Source of the DNA: Tubiluchus corallicola
Taxonomy: Eukaryota > Priapulida > Priapulimorpha > Priapulimorphida > Tubiluchidae
Reading direction: 5' to 3'
Assembly (NCBI GenBank): GCA_030141605.1
Contig: JAQGDQ010000012.1
Coordinates: 436,001 to 500,000 of the forward strand
DNA: 64,000 bases
Each line of letters begins with the position of its first letter. The stretch's first letter is position 1. Below the pieces are notes generated by a model, which saw only the letters and a list, made by a program, of their open reading frames with translations, was not told the origin of the DNA and ran no database searches. Of this stretch, positions 47,001-59,560 are shown in pieces. The translations under genes were made by a program, and so were the position numbers.

Positions 47001-48681
47001 ACTGTGCTAGTATGTAAGATACGTGCCAGTGCCTGGGCCGAGTATATTATACCTACCGGATGTATACATATATATATTCAATGCAATCCATGATAATGCA
47101 GCCTGGTCTTTCATCACGCATAATTGTTTGTAGTGCCTTTAACCCTAGGATATCGCGGCCAGGATTCGTCGTAACATTTAAGTCACTGATTTATTTTACA
47201 ATGATACAATTAAATCTTGTGGTGCATCACCTTCACATTTGAAGAAAAAAATAATTTACTAAAATTAATACCTCTGTGTAGTTGTGTTTTATATATGAGT
47301 GTATGCTGGTAATCGATATTTTGCCAATAAAACACGCATATACAAGGCCAGTGTAAAACTTCCCACGGAAGCTGACAGGCGGCAGCACCTGCACATTGGA
47401 GATTCCCATGTTCTGATCGAGTGCTCCGTCGCTAGCTTATTTATAGGTAATATATAAATTTTAACTTAATTTCACATACATTAAAATAAATTACAGTAAT
47501 ATTTGTTAATTTTGTGAAGTAATGTCAAGATGTGAACATTCTCTGATGTGAAGTATCACAGTATGAGTGTTCATTCAGTCAAGCGTATAATGAAGGATTA
47601 TTTCTTTACATATTCGTATTGTAGACAACTCTTTAGCGACATCTCCCAAAAACATATCGTAAGTATAAGTCGACCCCAAAAATTTCACCTTAAAATGGCC
47701 TCCCAAAAATTCGACTTGTACATAAGTATATACAGTAACACATCTGAACTGAGAGGTACAGCACTTGTTTTTGTGCAACACATTTCTGAAATGCTAGGTG
47801 CTAGTGCCCGTCTAACTAGCGAATGGCGAAATGCATGTAACAGCAAACAACTAGTGGCACGAACGTGAAATTGTGTTTGTGTAGTAATAATTATTTCACG
47901 TAAGCCATTTTTGAAAAAATAGTACGTTTCCCTTTAATATTTTAAAGAGTAGGTTGTTCTGACCTACAGATTAAGATTGGGTCTAGTTTTGTGTTAAGTA
48001 TCCAGGGTGGTTGGCTTTCAAGGACCATGCAATACAATTGCTCATGATAAACTTAATTAGAAATTTAATTTTGAAATTATTCAATTATTAATAGTTAACA
48101 AAACCAAACAAAATTTCATTCAAAACAGTTTTCACTAATTTACTGATTTGATTATTCAACATTAACTTTGCAAATTACCTTCTCAATCTCTTCATTTCAA
48201 GTATATTTTACTAGTTTATCATGACAATACTTTAAGGGCATTGATCATCCTTTTGGAAATAAATTTGTTACACAGTAATTGTGCTTTATACCTATGCAGA
48301 GAATGTTGAAACTGAATCCCTGTGAGACAGACTTGTTAACCAGCTGGTCAGGAAGACTATCAAATCCAACATGCCCTCCAAGTTTCAAATCTCTGATCTT
48401 CTCAGTGGCTGGTTTGTTTGCCTAAAGACAGAAAAGAATGCAAGTTAGCAATTTTCAATAAACCAGGAACTCTTGTCTATGTATTACTGTGTAGGTCAGT
48501 TGGTTAGCCGGTTAAATAGGGTGGAACAAAGGTGAGAATAATTCAAAACAGATTTAGTTAGTTTACGAAAAAAATACCCAAAATACGGCATTAAAACCCA
48601 ATGTTCTAGAAAATATCTTACAATAAATTATTAAATATTACTTACAGAACTACTAAATGGAGTTTTAGTATCCGCAGTCAT
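38014..48681 (-). CDS. Septin, SEPT6/8/11 group
   Basis: GTP-binding protein that assembles into hetero-oligomeric septin filaments at membrane and cortex. Ten coding exons in gene order: 48681-48646, 48421-48292, 44045-43850, 42509-42369, 41800-41683, 40957-40868, 40339-40243, 39179-38995, 38832-38734, 38184-38014. All are GT-AG with continuous frame, giving 420 residues, close to the 427-434 of human SEPT6. [16 protein letters not shown] precedes the P-loop GETGLGKST (56-64). G3 reads ETVGYGD (108-114), with Glu where DxxG proteins have Asp; human SEPT6 also departs here. G4 is AKAD (191-194). The septin unique element spans YPWGTVQVEN to about YELYRR. A Lys/Glu-rich coiled coil runs from about 330 to 400, and the end is GGKKKK. 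The group lacks the catalytic Thr and is thought to hold GTP without hydrolysis. The 4.2-kb second intron contains a transposon; SINE and pogo copies sit in other introns. Confidence 0.93.
39264..39518. mobile_element. Truncated relative of the 14492-15479 pogo-type element
   Basis: The sequence from TTGACCCAATTAACC through GGGTGTA, TTTTAATGAATTTTAGAAA, TTTATATAAGTGAATT and TTTGCAAAAATTAC matches the reverse complement of about 15160-15440 in order. Only CAGT of the terminal repeat remains on the left, next to a TA, so the end has an internal deletion. Located in the septin intron between 39180 and 40242. Confidence 0.65.
39561..39589. repeat. (GT)n microsatellite
   Basis: About 14 GT units with one CT interruption, inside a septin intron. 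Confidence 0.95.
40471..40635 (+). mobile_element. tRNA-derived SINE, copy 3
   Basis: Head: GGCGGCCTAGCAGTTATGG (box-A-like) and GATTCAAATGC (box-B-like). Body: CAACTTTTCACGTTTCCTG, TTGGTATCAAAATTCAAC, GTGGGTTTATACCATCA, then TTAATCTTTAAGATTATAA. It shows the same order of blocks as copies 1 and 2, confirming a dispersed family. It lies in the septin intron between 40340 and 40867, opposite to the direction of the gene. Confidence 0.75.
46852..47735. mobile_element. pogo-type non-autonomous element in septin intron 2, TA target duplication
   Basis: The left end is CCGTATATACGTGTGTACAA followed by GTCGA. The inverted right end reads CTGTATATACTTATGTACAA then GTCGA. TA flanks both sides (46850-46851, 47736-47737). 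ACAAGTCGA recurs in the left subterminal region (about 46928), a usual layout for transposase-binding repeats. Length 884 bp; no transposase frame recognised. Short open frames inside (47060-47242, 47548-47868) have no resemblance to known proteins. Confidence 0.8.
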
Positions 48682-49329
48682 TATGATTATCACAAAATAA
48701 ATCTAACGGAATAACGGAAAACTGCTATCAACCAAGCACATCAACGAGTCATTTACGGAAGGAACTGAGGATGACGAGTAAAACTACCGAAAGAGAGCAG
48801 CACATTTTCAAATACGGCGCAAGCATGCAAATGACGGAGCTGAATAAGTGCATTGCCATAGACCACAAGCAACATCATGGAACTGAACCATATAGTGTAA
48901 AAAAAAATTTTTGTCGAACTGATAAAAAAGGAATGTTAGCCAATGGCTAATTTCTGACAGATTATTGAAAATCAAACAAACTAAGAGGATTCTAAAGCAT
49001 GTACACAATGAAAGGAATTAAAAACACATGTTACAGTACACTACATGACCGCTTCCGGTATGGACAGTAACACAAATGTTTAAAAGTATAACTTGTTATT
49101 TAGTGTGGGTATGTACACACAATGGTTTTCTGACAAATTGTCTGCATCACAAGCTGTTTTACTTAATATTTAATGGAATACGTGTGTAAGGTAAAGTATA
49201 ATTTTCAACACTTGAATTTCAGACTAATTGACTGCTAACAAGAATGGTTTACACTGTAGTTACAATGTTGAGGATTTTAAGAATTAATATACAGTAATGT
49301 ACAGGTATAGTTACAATGTTAAGAAGTAC
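48682..49329. other. Septin 5' flank; no gene seen
   Basis: Should contain the septin promoter and 5' UTR (read leftwards). No clear TATA or initiator is visible. A minus-strand open frame at 48808-49008 shows no resemblance to a known family. Confidence 0.3.
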
Positions 49330-49560
49330 AAGTCAGATTTCAGACAATGATAGGTAAATTAGTAAGTTAAAATGTTTAGCACGCGACATATTGTGCAGCA
49401 CTGACATTCACAGCAAGCGTTTTTCGGATATTCATGCATAGAAAGTTCGAATGTGTTTAACTCATTACACGTTCTACATTCTTCAGGTAACTTATGCCAC
49501 AGTTTGACTCCTTGATAAGTCAAGGAATGACAATCAAGTTTCATTGTAGAAAATCTAGGA
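49330..49560 (-). mobile_element. LINE ORF2 C-terminal fragment
   Basis: A minus-strand open frame (49544-49359) begins with a segment of the form HSLTYQGVKLWHKLPEECR. This is the well-known C-terminal LINE signature (FS.RG.KLWN.LP...). The tail of the element beyond the stop contains two copies of AACATTGTAACTA (near 49250 and 49310), possibly its 3' repeat. It is a 5'-truncated dead copy. Confidence 0.65.
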
Positions 49561-51960
49561 ATTACACTAAACTTAGGTTATAGTGCTGAGACTTAAAGCG
49601 CAAGAAAACCCTTCACTTACATAAAGCTTAAAAATTTGTCTCGAAATTTCATGCCACTTACATACTACTTTTTCATATGCATGGCTTGCATTGGCCATAA
49701 CGCTGTATAAAACATGTAAATTTAACTCTCGTGATGACCATTAGCCGAAGTCATTTTAATGGTAGGTTGTTTGAAACAAGTTTTGATAACAATAAGCAAA
49801 GTTTGAAAAAATAATCAAAGCATTTGCAACATATATGTTGCTAATTTAGTAAAATTTTAAATTACTGTGTCTTGCCAATAAGATTAAAAATAGTTTTTGG
49901 CTAGTGAGTGGTGCACCCTGGAGGGTGAGTCAGCAACATTTTACCAATTGGCTGAAACATTTGAATTATTGGTCCAGTTACATAAGTCTTTCCAGCAGCT
50001 AAGTGAAATGCTAAGTAATGTAGATTTGCACGGAAAGTTTTTGGGTGATAATTTAACATTGCTTTTTCTTCCCCTGATTTACGTGGCATGGTGACGTCAT
50101 GTAATGGCGCCGTCGGAATAGTATTGTGGGATATATACAATGAAAACAAACGAAAATTCCTTTCATCGCGAATTCGATATGTGCATAAAATTGCTGTAAA
50201 GTAGTATAATTTTGTAATGCGAATTTTTGCAACCTACTTCTGGTGCCCCTTTTCTTGTCCTTTAATGCTTCAACTACAAGGAGATTTTGACATTCACTAA
50301 TCAAGGTTTGTATGCCAGACAGATATATTGTTGAATAAGTTGCATGTAGGATGTTGCATGTTGCATCAGGACCACTGATCATTAAAACCAAATTTCAATG
50401 CTCCATAATGCATCTTCACGTTTTCATAGCATTTGAAGCACCGCGAAAATGAAAAATGAATGAACAGCAACTAATAATAATAAAAAATGATGAGATTTTA
50501 TGACGCACGGAAGATTTTCATTTTACTTTTAGTATCTAACAGTGTCTTAACCTAAGTAGTACAGTGAGCTGCCTTGCAGCTTTTTTTGCATATAATGTAG
50601 AAAACATGTTTAGATACTTACTTCAGTGTTTAGAGAAGTTTTCATCTGTACAAACTCCAAGGAGTTTGACTGCACTTCAGCACTTTATTAGTTGAATAAG
50701 TTTCTTACTTTTCGGAAACGATTTGCTTGGATGACAAAATAGCCTGAAATTTGCTACAACGTTTAGAGTAGCAGTAGTTAGTGTTTTCCTATTTTCTGCA
50801 AGTGGAGGTTATGGTTGACGTTGCTCATTGCTGACAGTGCAAAATCTGTCTAACACAATTGTCGAACAAACATTAATTTTTACTAGTCTGTTGCCTTGAT
50901 AGATGCAAATTTTTACAGACAGATTTGCGATCTTTGTTTAACAGATTTTAATTTAGTATGCATACATTTCTGTTTGCAGCACTGCAAGCTCCTTTTGCTC
51001 GTGTGTGCAGGTTCAGTGTGACAATTTGCATCAGACAAAATCAGATCAGACCAATGAAATGCACAGTAAGTTTATCATATGTCATCGTGTAAATGTTTAT
51101 AATAACTGTGATTATGAATTACTTTGTCTGACACATATGAAAGCTAGCTACAGTGTGTGGGGGACATTTTGTCTGCGAAAATTTGCGTCAGACAATTTTG
51201 TGTGATTTTTTTACAGTATGCGACTGGTATAACTGAAAGAACACTTATTTTGCATTTTATCAAGCATTTTTACTCATATTATAATTTTGTTTGTTATTTG
51301 TATGCAAGTTGGACATGTTACTGAAGTGAGCATACTCTCCAATAGCTTAACCAATTTCCGTGCATGCGCAGCAGCAGTTCATGTCAGTATTATCACTAAC
51401 TCAAGAACAAAAAATAGAAAGAGTGAAAAAGAAATATCAAACGGTAAATTTGCTATCAAAACATGTAAAGAATATTGTTCAGATAAAAACACATTATTTT
51501 ATTAAGATTAAAAATTGTAGCCCTGAAGATAATTTGCTACAGCTAGGATAAGCTGCTTCTCACTCAGAGAGTATAACAATTTGCTACAGCTACATAGTCC
51601 AGTTTAACGAATATCAGAGAATATGTTGCATGTATAAAACAGTTGCTGCTAGCTAGTATACATATACATACTAGCTAGCTGCAGGGACAGCAAGGAGCTA
51701 GTTTGGAGTCTGGCGAAACAGAACTAAACTCAAGGTCGTCAAGCTAAATAAAATACATTTGACTTTGGGGTAAATTAACAGAGTTGTCATTCGGGTTGTT
51801 GCGCGCACCCGGTCTACTACTGACGAGTCTCACTCACAAAGCGATTTTAAGACTTGATTAATCAATTTTGTTAAACTTAAATTATATAGTTATTTCACAA
51901 AGAATAGACAAACGCTGCCATCAAAATTATTATATAGATATTATACCTTGACATTGTAAG
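49561..51960. other. Gene-free stretch
   Basis: No family recognisable on either strand. A CRE-type TGACGTCA octamer is at 50092-50099. Open frames at 49897-50094, 50053-50391 and 51005-51205 are short, overlap on opposite strands and lack splice or homology support. Confidence 0.35.
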
Positions 51961-52376
51961 TAAGTTTTTAGTGTCTAAACATTGTATCAAAGAAAGCGTA
52001 AATTTAATTAAAATCGTGATATTATTATTATAAGTGAAGCAAATCTCATTGTTAACGCTAAAGCCAAGTAGTGAATTACTAACTGAAAAGTAGTCCTTTT
52101 GTGGATTTGCAATATATTGCAACTATACAGAAAGAGAAATATGTGTCTTGTTTAAGGGGCAGTTGACAATTTCTTTTGGTTTTAAGTTTTTAGTGTCTAA
52201 AAATTTTATCGAAGAAGGCATAAATTAAAAGAAAGGCATGATATAAGTGAAGCAAATCTCATTGTTAATGCTAAAGCCAAGTAGTGAATTACTAACTGAA
52301 AAGTAGTCCTTATGTGGACTTGCAATATATATTGCACCTACACAAAAAGTGAAATATGTCTGTAGTTTAAGGGGCA
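51961..52376. repeat. Tandem duplication, two about-0.2-kb units
   Basis: Unit 1 (51961-52161) and unit 2 (52183-52376) share TAAGTTTTTAGTGTCTAAA, then a nearly identical central block around GCTAAAGCCAAGTAGTGAAT and ending ACTGAAAAGTAGTCCTT, then TTTAAGGGGCA at the end. A 12-base deletion in unit 2 (loss of TATTATTATTATA-type bases) and scattered substitutions show it is not very recent. No coding frame is conserved between units. Confidence 0.85.
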
Positions 52377-53327
52377 CTGGGTACACTGTGATGCATCTGC
52401 ACGCTTTACGAAATCAGAGGACTGCATGCCTATCAATGACATGTAAGCTTCAACTGTGTTGACTACCTACTCCGGAAATTATTTTGTATTCACTTAATGT
52501 TATGTAAAAATTAATCATTAAAATGTGGAATATCAATTGTCTCAGAAGAGATTTGGTAAAAAGGATTTGTTTCTATATATCTTAATGCTTAAGGCAATCA
52601 CAAAAGTCAACACTTTTAACTCGATGTTGTATGGGAACAATTTATACAAAACCCATTATATTTGCATATCTCGGACACGCAAAAACATTGTCAATACAAT
52701 GAATGAATGAATGCATGCTTTCCCATCAGTGTGTATGTAAAGCAATTGGGCTAATCGATAAATACAGTGTATTTATGCATGTGACACGTGTAAATTCCCT
52801 TGTCTTCTGAGGAATTTGCATGCGAGTAATTCACTGAATCCACTTTTTGTTAAAATGGTAAAGCAGAAAATTCTGGCTAGTAGTATTGCTCAGACTTCCA
52901 CTGTCAATTTCAGTAGACCCGAATAGACAGCCTTCCTCAAAAAATGCAGACAACGTTTGAGTGTTTTAAGTTTGCCTATCAAATTTCACTGCCGACTGCT
53001 TAATTATAAAAACTAGGTTGTTCCATCTTGAGCTGCAGTGCAGTATAGTGTAATTACTTTTCTTTTAACGCTAGGCATTTTCTAAATAACTTAGTCAAAA
53101 AAAATGCAACCAGTCAAGTTATTGACATTTAGCCAAGAAGCAGGTGCCCATTTCAATAAATAGCTACACGGAAGAGCACAGTGCATCTACTGAAAAATGA
53201 AGACACGAAAATGAGTTTTCAAGGAACTAGGTTTATCGCTCAGTCTAAAATACGTATGTGTACACATTACATTATATATGAATTAGTAACTTCATTATAT
53301 TTGTGCCTCTTGCTTAAATTTAATGTA

Positions 53328-53878
53328 CAGTACATTACGTGTAACTCAAAAACCTTGGGACCGGAGTTATGCGAGGGTACGAGTTAGACAATGTTCATAG
53401 GAAAACAAGATTGGGTCGCTCATCAATGTCGGACAATATGCTGCAACCTGTGCAAATGACAAACTGAGCCTTTAATCAAAAATAAAATGACAAGTCAACC
53501 TCTATTGTAGTCTGAGTAGCATGGTTAGTAGAATTCGGCAATAATAATATTGTGATCCAGTTATTAAACTACTTTTGTTAAGCAGTGTTGTGTGTTGCAT
53601 TCTGCTAAGGTAATACAAGAAATTTTAGCATTTTTGCTGAAACTAGCAGGTAAAATATTAATGTGGCATGCACTTTTGCATGGGATTTATCGCTTGGGAG
53701 GTTTTTCGAGATTGAAGCGTACTTTCAATTAGATTCCTATAAATTGTACCGGGAATTCAGTTTGAGTTAACGCGTTGATTAGTAAAGAGAAAAATGAAAG
53801 GGAAAACCGTTTCACGAGATCTGTTCGAGATACGCAAGCGTTCAAGTTATAACGGATTGAGTTATGCATAGTTTACTG
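53328..53878. mobile_element. pogo-type MITE upstream of NUDT21, TA target duplication
   Basis: The left end is CAGTACATTACGTGTAACTC. The inverted right end is CAGTAAACTATGCATAACTC. TA flanks both sides (53326-53327 and 53879-53880). Length 551 bp with no transposase. It ends about 300 bp before the NUDT21 ATG, so it probably lies in or next to that gene's promoter or leader. Its right end is partly duplicated in tandem. Confidence 0.7.
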
Positions 53879-53916
53879 TAGTTTCATGAGTTATACATAG
53901 TTTACTGTAGTTTCAT
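53859..53916. repeat. 29-bp tandem duplication at the MITE right end
   Basis: Two units of GAGTTATRCATAGTTTACTG followed by TAGTTTCAT, differing at one base. The first unit overlaps the terminal inverted repeat and crosses the TA target site, so the duplication arose after insertion. Confidence 0.9.
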
Positions 53917-54138
53917 ATTACCTTTAGCTGGCTTGGTTTCACTTTTGTTTTGGCTTGGTTCGAAGTTTCAGTTTGGAGTTCAGAATTTTTTTTATAGATT
54001 TAAGTCACTGACTTTGATATAATGCCTTATAGCTATTTTACAAGGAATTACTTCTCCAGCTACTTGTAGAAGTTGCAGTGTTAAGGAATGAAATTACAAG
54101 ACACCACATTTCTCCGCATAACAAGTTGATAATAGAAA

Positions 54139-54158
54139 TTTTATTTTTTACCCTTTAG
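54139..54158 (+). promoter_or_regulatory. Probable 5'-UTR splice acceptor of NUDT21
   Basis: A pyrimidine-rich run TTTTATTTTTTACCCTTTAG ends 16 bases before the start codon. It suggests the leader is spliced although the coding frame is not. Confidence 0.45.
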
Positions 54159-54171
54159 TGTTTGATACTGA

Positions 54172-54867
<696 letters not shown>

Positions 54868-56506
54868 AATCTCATTACACTTTGATTGTATGAAATGATT
54901 ACACACTAGCAGTTTTTACTGTGCAGAGTTGACAGCTGTGCCTGGTGGACAAGTATTGTTTTAGCAGTCCTAAACTTACAGGTATAGTGCAATGCTTGCA
55001 CCCTGGTGAACGTTACTTGATATAGTGTTTATGGGAAATACCTCTCTTCTGATGCATACCTTAATTTTTCCTAGGATGTGTGAAGTTTCTATACATGTTG
55101 CACGTTTATAGTAAAAAATAGTTAGCAGTTGTATTTTGTGTTTAAATAAAGATTTTAATGAAATTTTTGGATTTGTGTACTTACAGACTCTACACTAACC
55201 TAGTAACTTCCACTGTAGGGAGAGAAGAGTTTCACTTAAAATTTGTGTCTTTGAATACCCAGTGCATTGTAAATTGCATAAATTAAAATCTATCACAAGT
55301 GTATCTTAGCATTTGCAAGACTTCTTTGTAAATTAAATTCATAAGTACTATTTTGCCATAAACCTGTTGTCATTTACTATTGCTGTACTTACAATTGGAG
55401 TTACTCTTCATGAAGACTATGATGATGCAGTGATCAAGGCTTTTAGACAGTTGATCAGCTTTGCTGCTTGTGAATCTCAGGTAGCTGTCTCGCATTTTCT
55501 GTGAACTCATTGAACAGAACTTGCTCAACTCACTGAACTTCCTTCATCTTCTCTTTTTTTACCAAACATGGTGAAGATGCCTCTGCCCCTTATTGCTTAT
55601 TCATCAATCACTGTAGGCTTGGCCTGTCTCCAAAAAAGTAATAGTTTTAGTAGTTTTTATAATTACAGTTTTTGTGCTAGGACTAATATAATACCATTAT
55701 TCAAAACGTATTACCTTACCTGGAATTGAAAATATTGCATTTACTTCACTGCTTTTTATGCTCGATGCTTTTTCTTTGTAGCGTATATTCCTGGTTAATT
55801 GTGTGGTTTGACATCACATATTTTAAATTCAATTTTCATCATCCAAGTGGTGTATAATTTTGTAATAAATAGATTTATTACAGTCGAAAACTGATTCTGA
55901 AGATTGTAGTTACACAGAACAGCATTTTTCTGGTGGTGAATCCCTCATACTCAACATGGGTTGTGGCCTGAACTACATGTACAATAAGTCTAGAATAAAC
56001 AACATTTGAATACTGTTTTAGTATATTTTGAAGAATATAAGCAAGTGAAATGCACGTAGTATGTTAATTTCATGTACTAATTATCAAAATGTTGTATAAT
56101 TTACTGTATTTAGTAAACGCTGCATTAAAATGCACCACAAATACTCTCACATGCATGCTTGTGCATTTATTGAGAACTTATTAAATCTTCTTAGCAGCCA
56201 AACACCAAAAGCTGTTTTGGATTTCTTGTGTGACAACTCGGTTCATGCTCAGTTTTACTACGTGCTACAGCGTATTTGTTGTTGTTTCGTGTTGGCTAAT
56301 GCATTCATTGCCGTATAACCCAGTTACCCAATAAATGATTGCCATTGAGTTTTCTGACATCTTATTTAATTTTTTTCAACAGTACCTTACTTTGTACATG
56401 TATAGAGCTCAGTGGGATTACACTGTATGCCTTCTTTAAAATTTTGGTACAAAAGTACACATTAGTACAAGCCTACTAGCAGATTATAAAACTGTGACAT
56501 GTTTTA

Positions 56507-56546
56507 TGTGTGTGTGTGTGCACGCGCGCGTGCGTGTGTGTGTGTA
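56507..56546. repeat. (TG)n/(CG)n dinucleotide repeat
   Basis: TG repeats interrupted by a CACGCGCGCGTGCG centre. This alternating purine-pyrimidine tract has Z-DNA-forming character. Confidence 0.95.
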
Positions 56547-56761
56547 ACTTCTGCAAAAAGCTATTGCACCTAAACTAATCGCCTTGGTTCAGGGAACTTA
56601 AACCTTGGTCATGTTGGGGTCAACAGAAATACCAAGAGCTAATGACACGGCTTTGGGGAATGTTTCTTCAACTATTTCATCAATTAGAGGACAGGTATGA
56701 CTTGGACGCCCTGTTGCAACTGATAATGTAATAATCGATATTGTAATACAGAAAAAAAATT

Positions 56762-56855
56762 AATGCATAATGCAAGTCCCCAAAACGTATAATGTAATAA
56801 GCCGAAGTTTAACGCATATTGTAAGACGACCAAAACGCATAAAGCAATAACAAAA
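56762..56855. repeat. Imperfect 45-bp tandem repeat
   Basis: The unit AAYGCATAATGYAAG followed by CCCAAAACG, YATAA and GYAATAA is present twice (56762-56806, 56811-56855). Related ATAATGTAATAA words lie just upstream. Confidence 0.55.
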
Positions 56856-59560
56856 ATGTTAAAAAATAGCGTAATGACAAAATGTAATAATTATGTAACT
56901 AGCCGATTCAATGTTACTCTGTACCAGTGGTATAGTGCGGTGGGTATTATACGTGGGAGTAGCGCGTTTCCTTACTCTGGAAGAGGAGAGGGTCATGCTC
57001 ATACAGCGACCGCTATAGACTATAGACAGCTGCTTATATTTTTTCCTTTATAAAATGTACAATTTTATAAAAGCAGGAAGCATTGTAGGGCAAGAACAAC
57101 AGCGAGGGAAGAAAAACGAGTGCCTTGACATCAGCCAGCTGTTCGTTCGTTACTGGTTTTCAAAAAAGCAATAAAAATCTAATCTCGTATCCTTATTCTT
57201 GATTGAAATAGCGAGTCACGAATACGTTTCTAAATTTTGTTACTGATTCGTTATTTCAAACACGAGAAATTATTTAAAACATAAAAAATAAAGTGTTTGT
57301 TGAATTTTGGTTCCTATTACTTTCCCTCATTCAAATTTGAGAGTAAACATTTAGCCGTCTGCGAAAGATGTATCTGCCTAACTTTGTCACGGAGCCGTAA
57401 ATCTGTCATTTGTGAAAAACATAGACATGCATAAAATTGCCAAAGCTTTGAATGAATATTAGTAAAAGACCAACAGTAGTAATAGCAGCGGGAGTATGAC
57501 GATGATAGTGCAAAGACGATGGCTGATGCTGATTGCGTTGCCAACGACAAGGATGATGGTGATCATTTAAGCCGATCAGCTTCCTTAATAAATTAATAAG
57601 CAATTCTAAATCTTCCTCTGCTCCCCCACAAAAAACGGAATGCGTAGCTTGTTGATTCCTGCAACTGTATTCTGTTCAGATCCCATATAGTGAACTTACT
57701 GTGACTTGGCGCTCTGATAAAGATATTAGCATTCTTGAATTGCAAATTGCTAAGACAGTTGATGCAGTGTTACATGAAAGCATTGAACGTGTAGAAAATA
57801 GCTGCTGCTCCTTTTAACTGAGGAGAAGTGCATGTGACTTTGATATGATTCACAAGCTAATTCAGTAGCAAAAAGATGATGGCGAAATAAAATAGCTACG
57901 TCTAAGTCAAAGAATCCATGTAGTACTTTTTGTATAATTCAAACAGTTTGCAAATGTTAAAATAGTAAATTATATTCATTAAAATGAGTCAAACTGCGTT
58001 AACATTCGTACACACTTGCTACTGAAACAGCATTTCCTTGTACAGTTACTAATAACTGCTGTGCTTAAAGGTCAATCAGAATTATGAAAACCTCTGTTAT
58101 CTATAAAGTTCCCGTGGGGGGGGGCGTGATGTATGGATGAATAATATGAAAATCAAAAGAAATCAGTGCGTTGCAAGACAAAGGGCTATTAGCATTTCCC
58201 ACGCTTCATTGGTTTTCAGGGCTTAACTGGACGCTACACAGTAAAATCCTAAACTTAATGAAGCACGGTGGCAAATTAGTGTTGACTTTGAGCGACAAAT
58301 AACAAGTTAACTTTGTTTTGCCAGAATACAAACCATCCCGTATATGATCAATGATCAATATTGAAGCTATCAGTGTGACCTTGCGGATTCCTGGAATGTA
58401 CATATAGTTTATAAACTAAACAGTTTGCAAAACTGTAACTCATATAATGAAAGTCCATGTGCTTTGCAATTTTTGTTATTTTGTTTAAAATTAATAGAAA
58501 TGGTTGAATATAAATAAAATAATATTTTAAAAGTACCTTATAATTTTTTATGAAAGTTTTTATGCATTTATGCACATCGTTATCGTTAAAGATTGGAGGG
58601 CGTTCGTAGTGGTAATTATAGGCTCTAGGACTACGATTAAAAGTTTTTCACAAACAAACGCTATTTTCTGGAATTTGGTATTATTTCTGGAATCTATGTC
58701 GGCCAGGAAGAGCCGACTGGAACACCAACTTTAAGAAGTTAGTACATAACTCCAGGGTCCCGACTGCTAAGGTTACTGTTTGGAGGCGGAGGGCTGTATG
58801 GAATTGTTTATTTTGAAGGTCAAAAATCCGATTTTTAAACATTTTTGCTTATGTAGAAAATGTATACTGATTCACTAAACAAAAACCCTGGCTTAGTCAG
58901 AAGTCACACTAAAACCTCAAAACAGTTGAAAGTCAGTCCCAAGAGGAGATCCGATGGCGCAAGCGCAGAACAAAGAGAAACTGCATGGTTTGCGAAAAAT
59001 GTTAAGGATTTAGTAATAAGTGTGAGAAGCGCGTGTAAGTAATAAAATCATTGTAAATTCGCAATTATTTCACGTTTGGGCGTTCACATTTTAAACGCCC
59101 ATTCTTCCACCATTGACGTTCATCATTCATTGGCTGAAGAAAAGCAACGCACTGTCAATTTCCGACAAAAATATGTTTTTACAAAAAAACGCAGATAGCC
59201 ACTTTGGTGATATTTTCACATGAGCATATCAGGCCTTGCTGAAGAAGTTTGAATTAGCTTACGCTTACGGAAGCCACGATGTTGTTACGAAGCCACTAGT
59301 GACGTCATAATTTCGAGTGAGTGGCGGTTTCGCCACGCCTGAAAATTTATATACAGCAGTAGTATAAATTCACTTCATGCTTTACAGATAGCTTTTTGCC
59401 AATTTCTTTGAAATATTTTCCAAAGTTTAAGTGCTTACGGTAAAATGAAGACAACATGCTCTCCCATGAAATTACCTGTATTGTAAACACTGTAAATGAG
59501 TAGTAACACTAACTATTAAGCTTAATAATAGTACAAAATACTTGTAACAAAACTTTTTGT

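Larger units (their letters stand above)
54868..59560. other. 3' flank of NUDT21 and gene-free stretch
   Basis: No recognisable protein. There is a slightly CpG-richer patch at 58900-59340 with an open frame ending at a GTAAGT donor, a CRE-type TGACGTCA at 59300-59307 and a GTGGCG/CGCCAC hairpin at 59321-59336. It could be a promoter or first exon, but no downstream exon was identified. Confidence 0.3.

Noticed and set aside
50053-50391. 112-codon minus-strand open frame
   Set aside because: Overlaps other open frames on both strands; no motif or splice support.
51961-52376. CRISPR-like or satellite array
   Set aside because: Only two long units, no short regular repeats and spacers; eukaryotic context.
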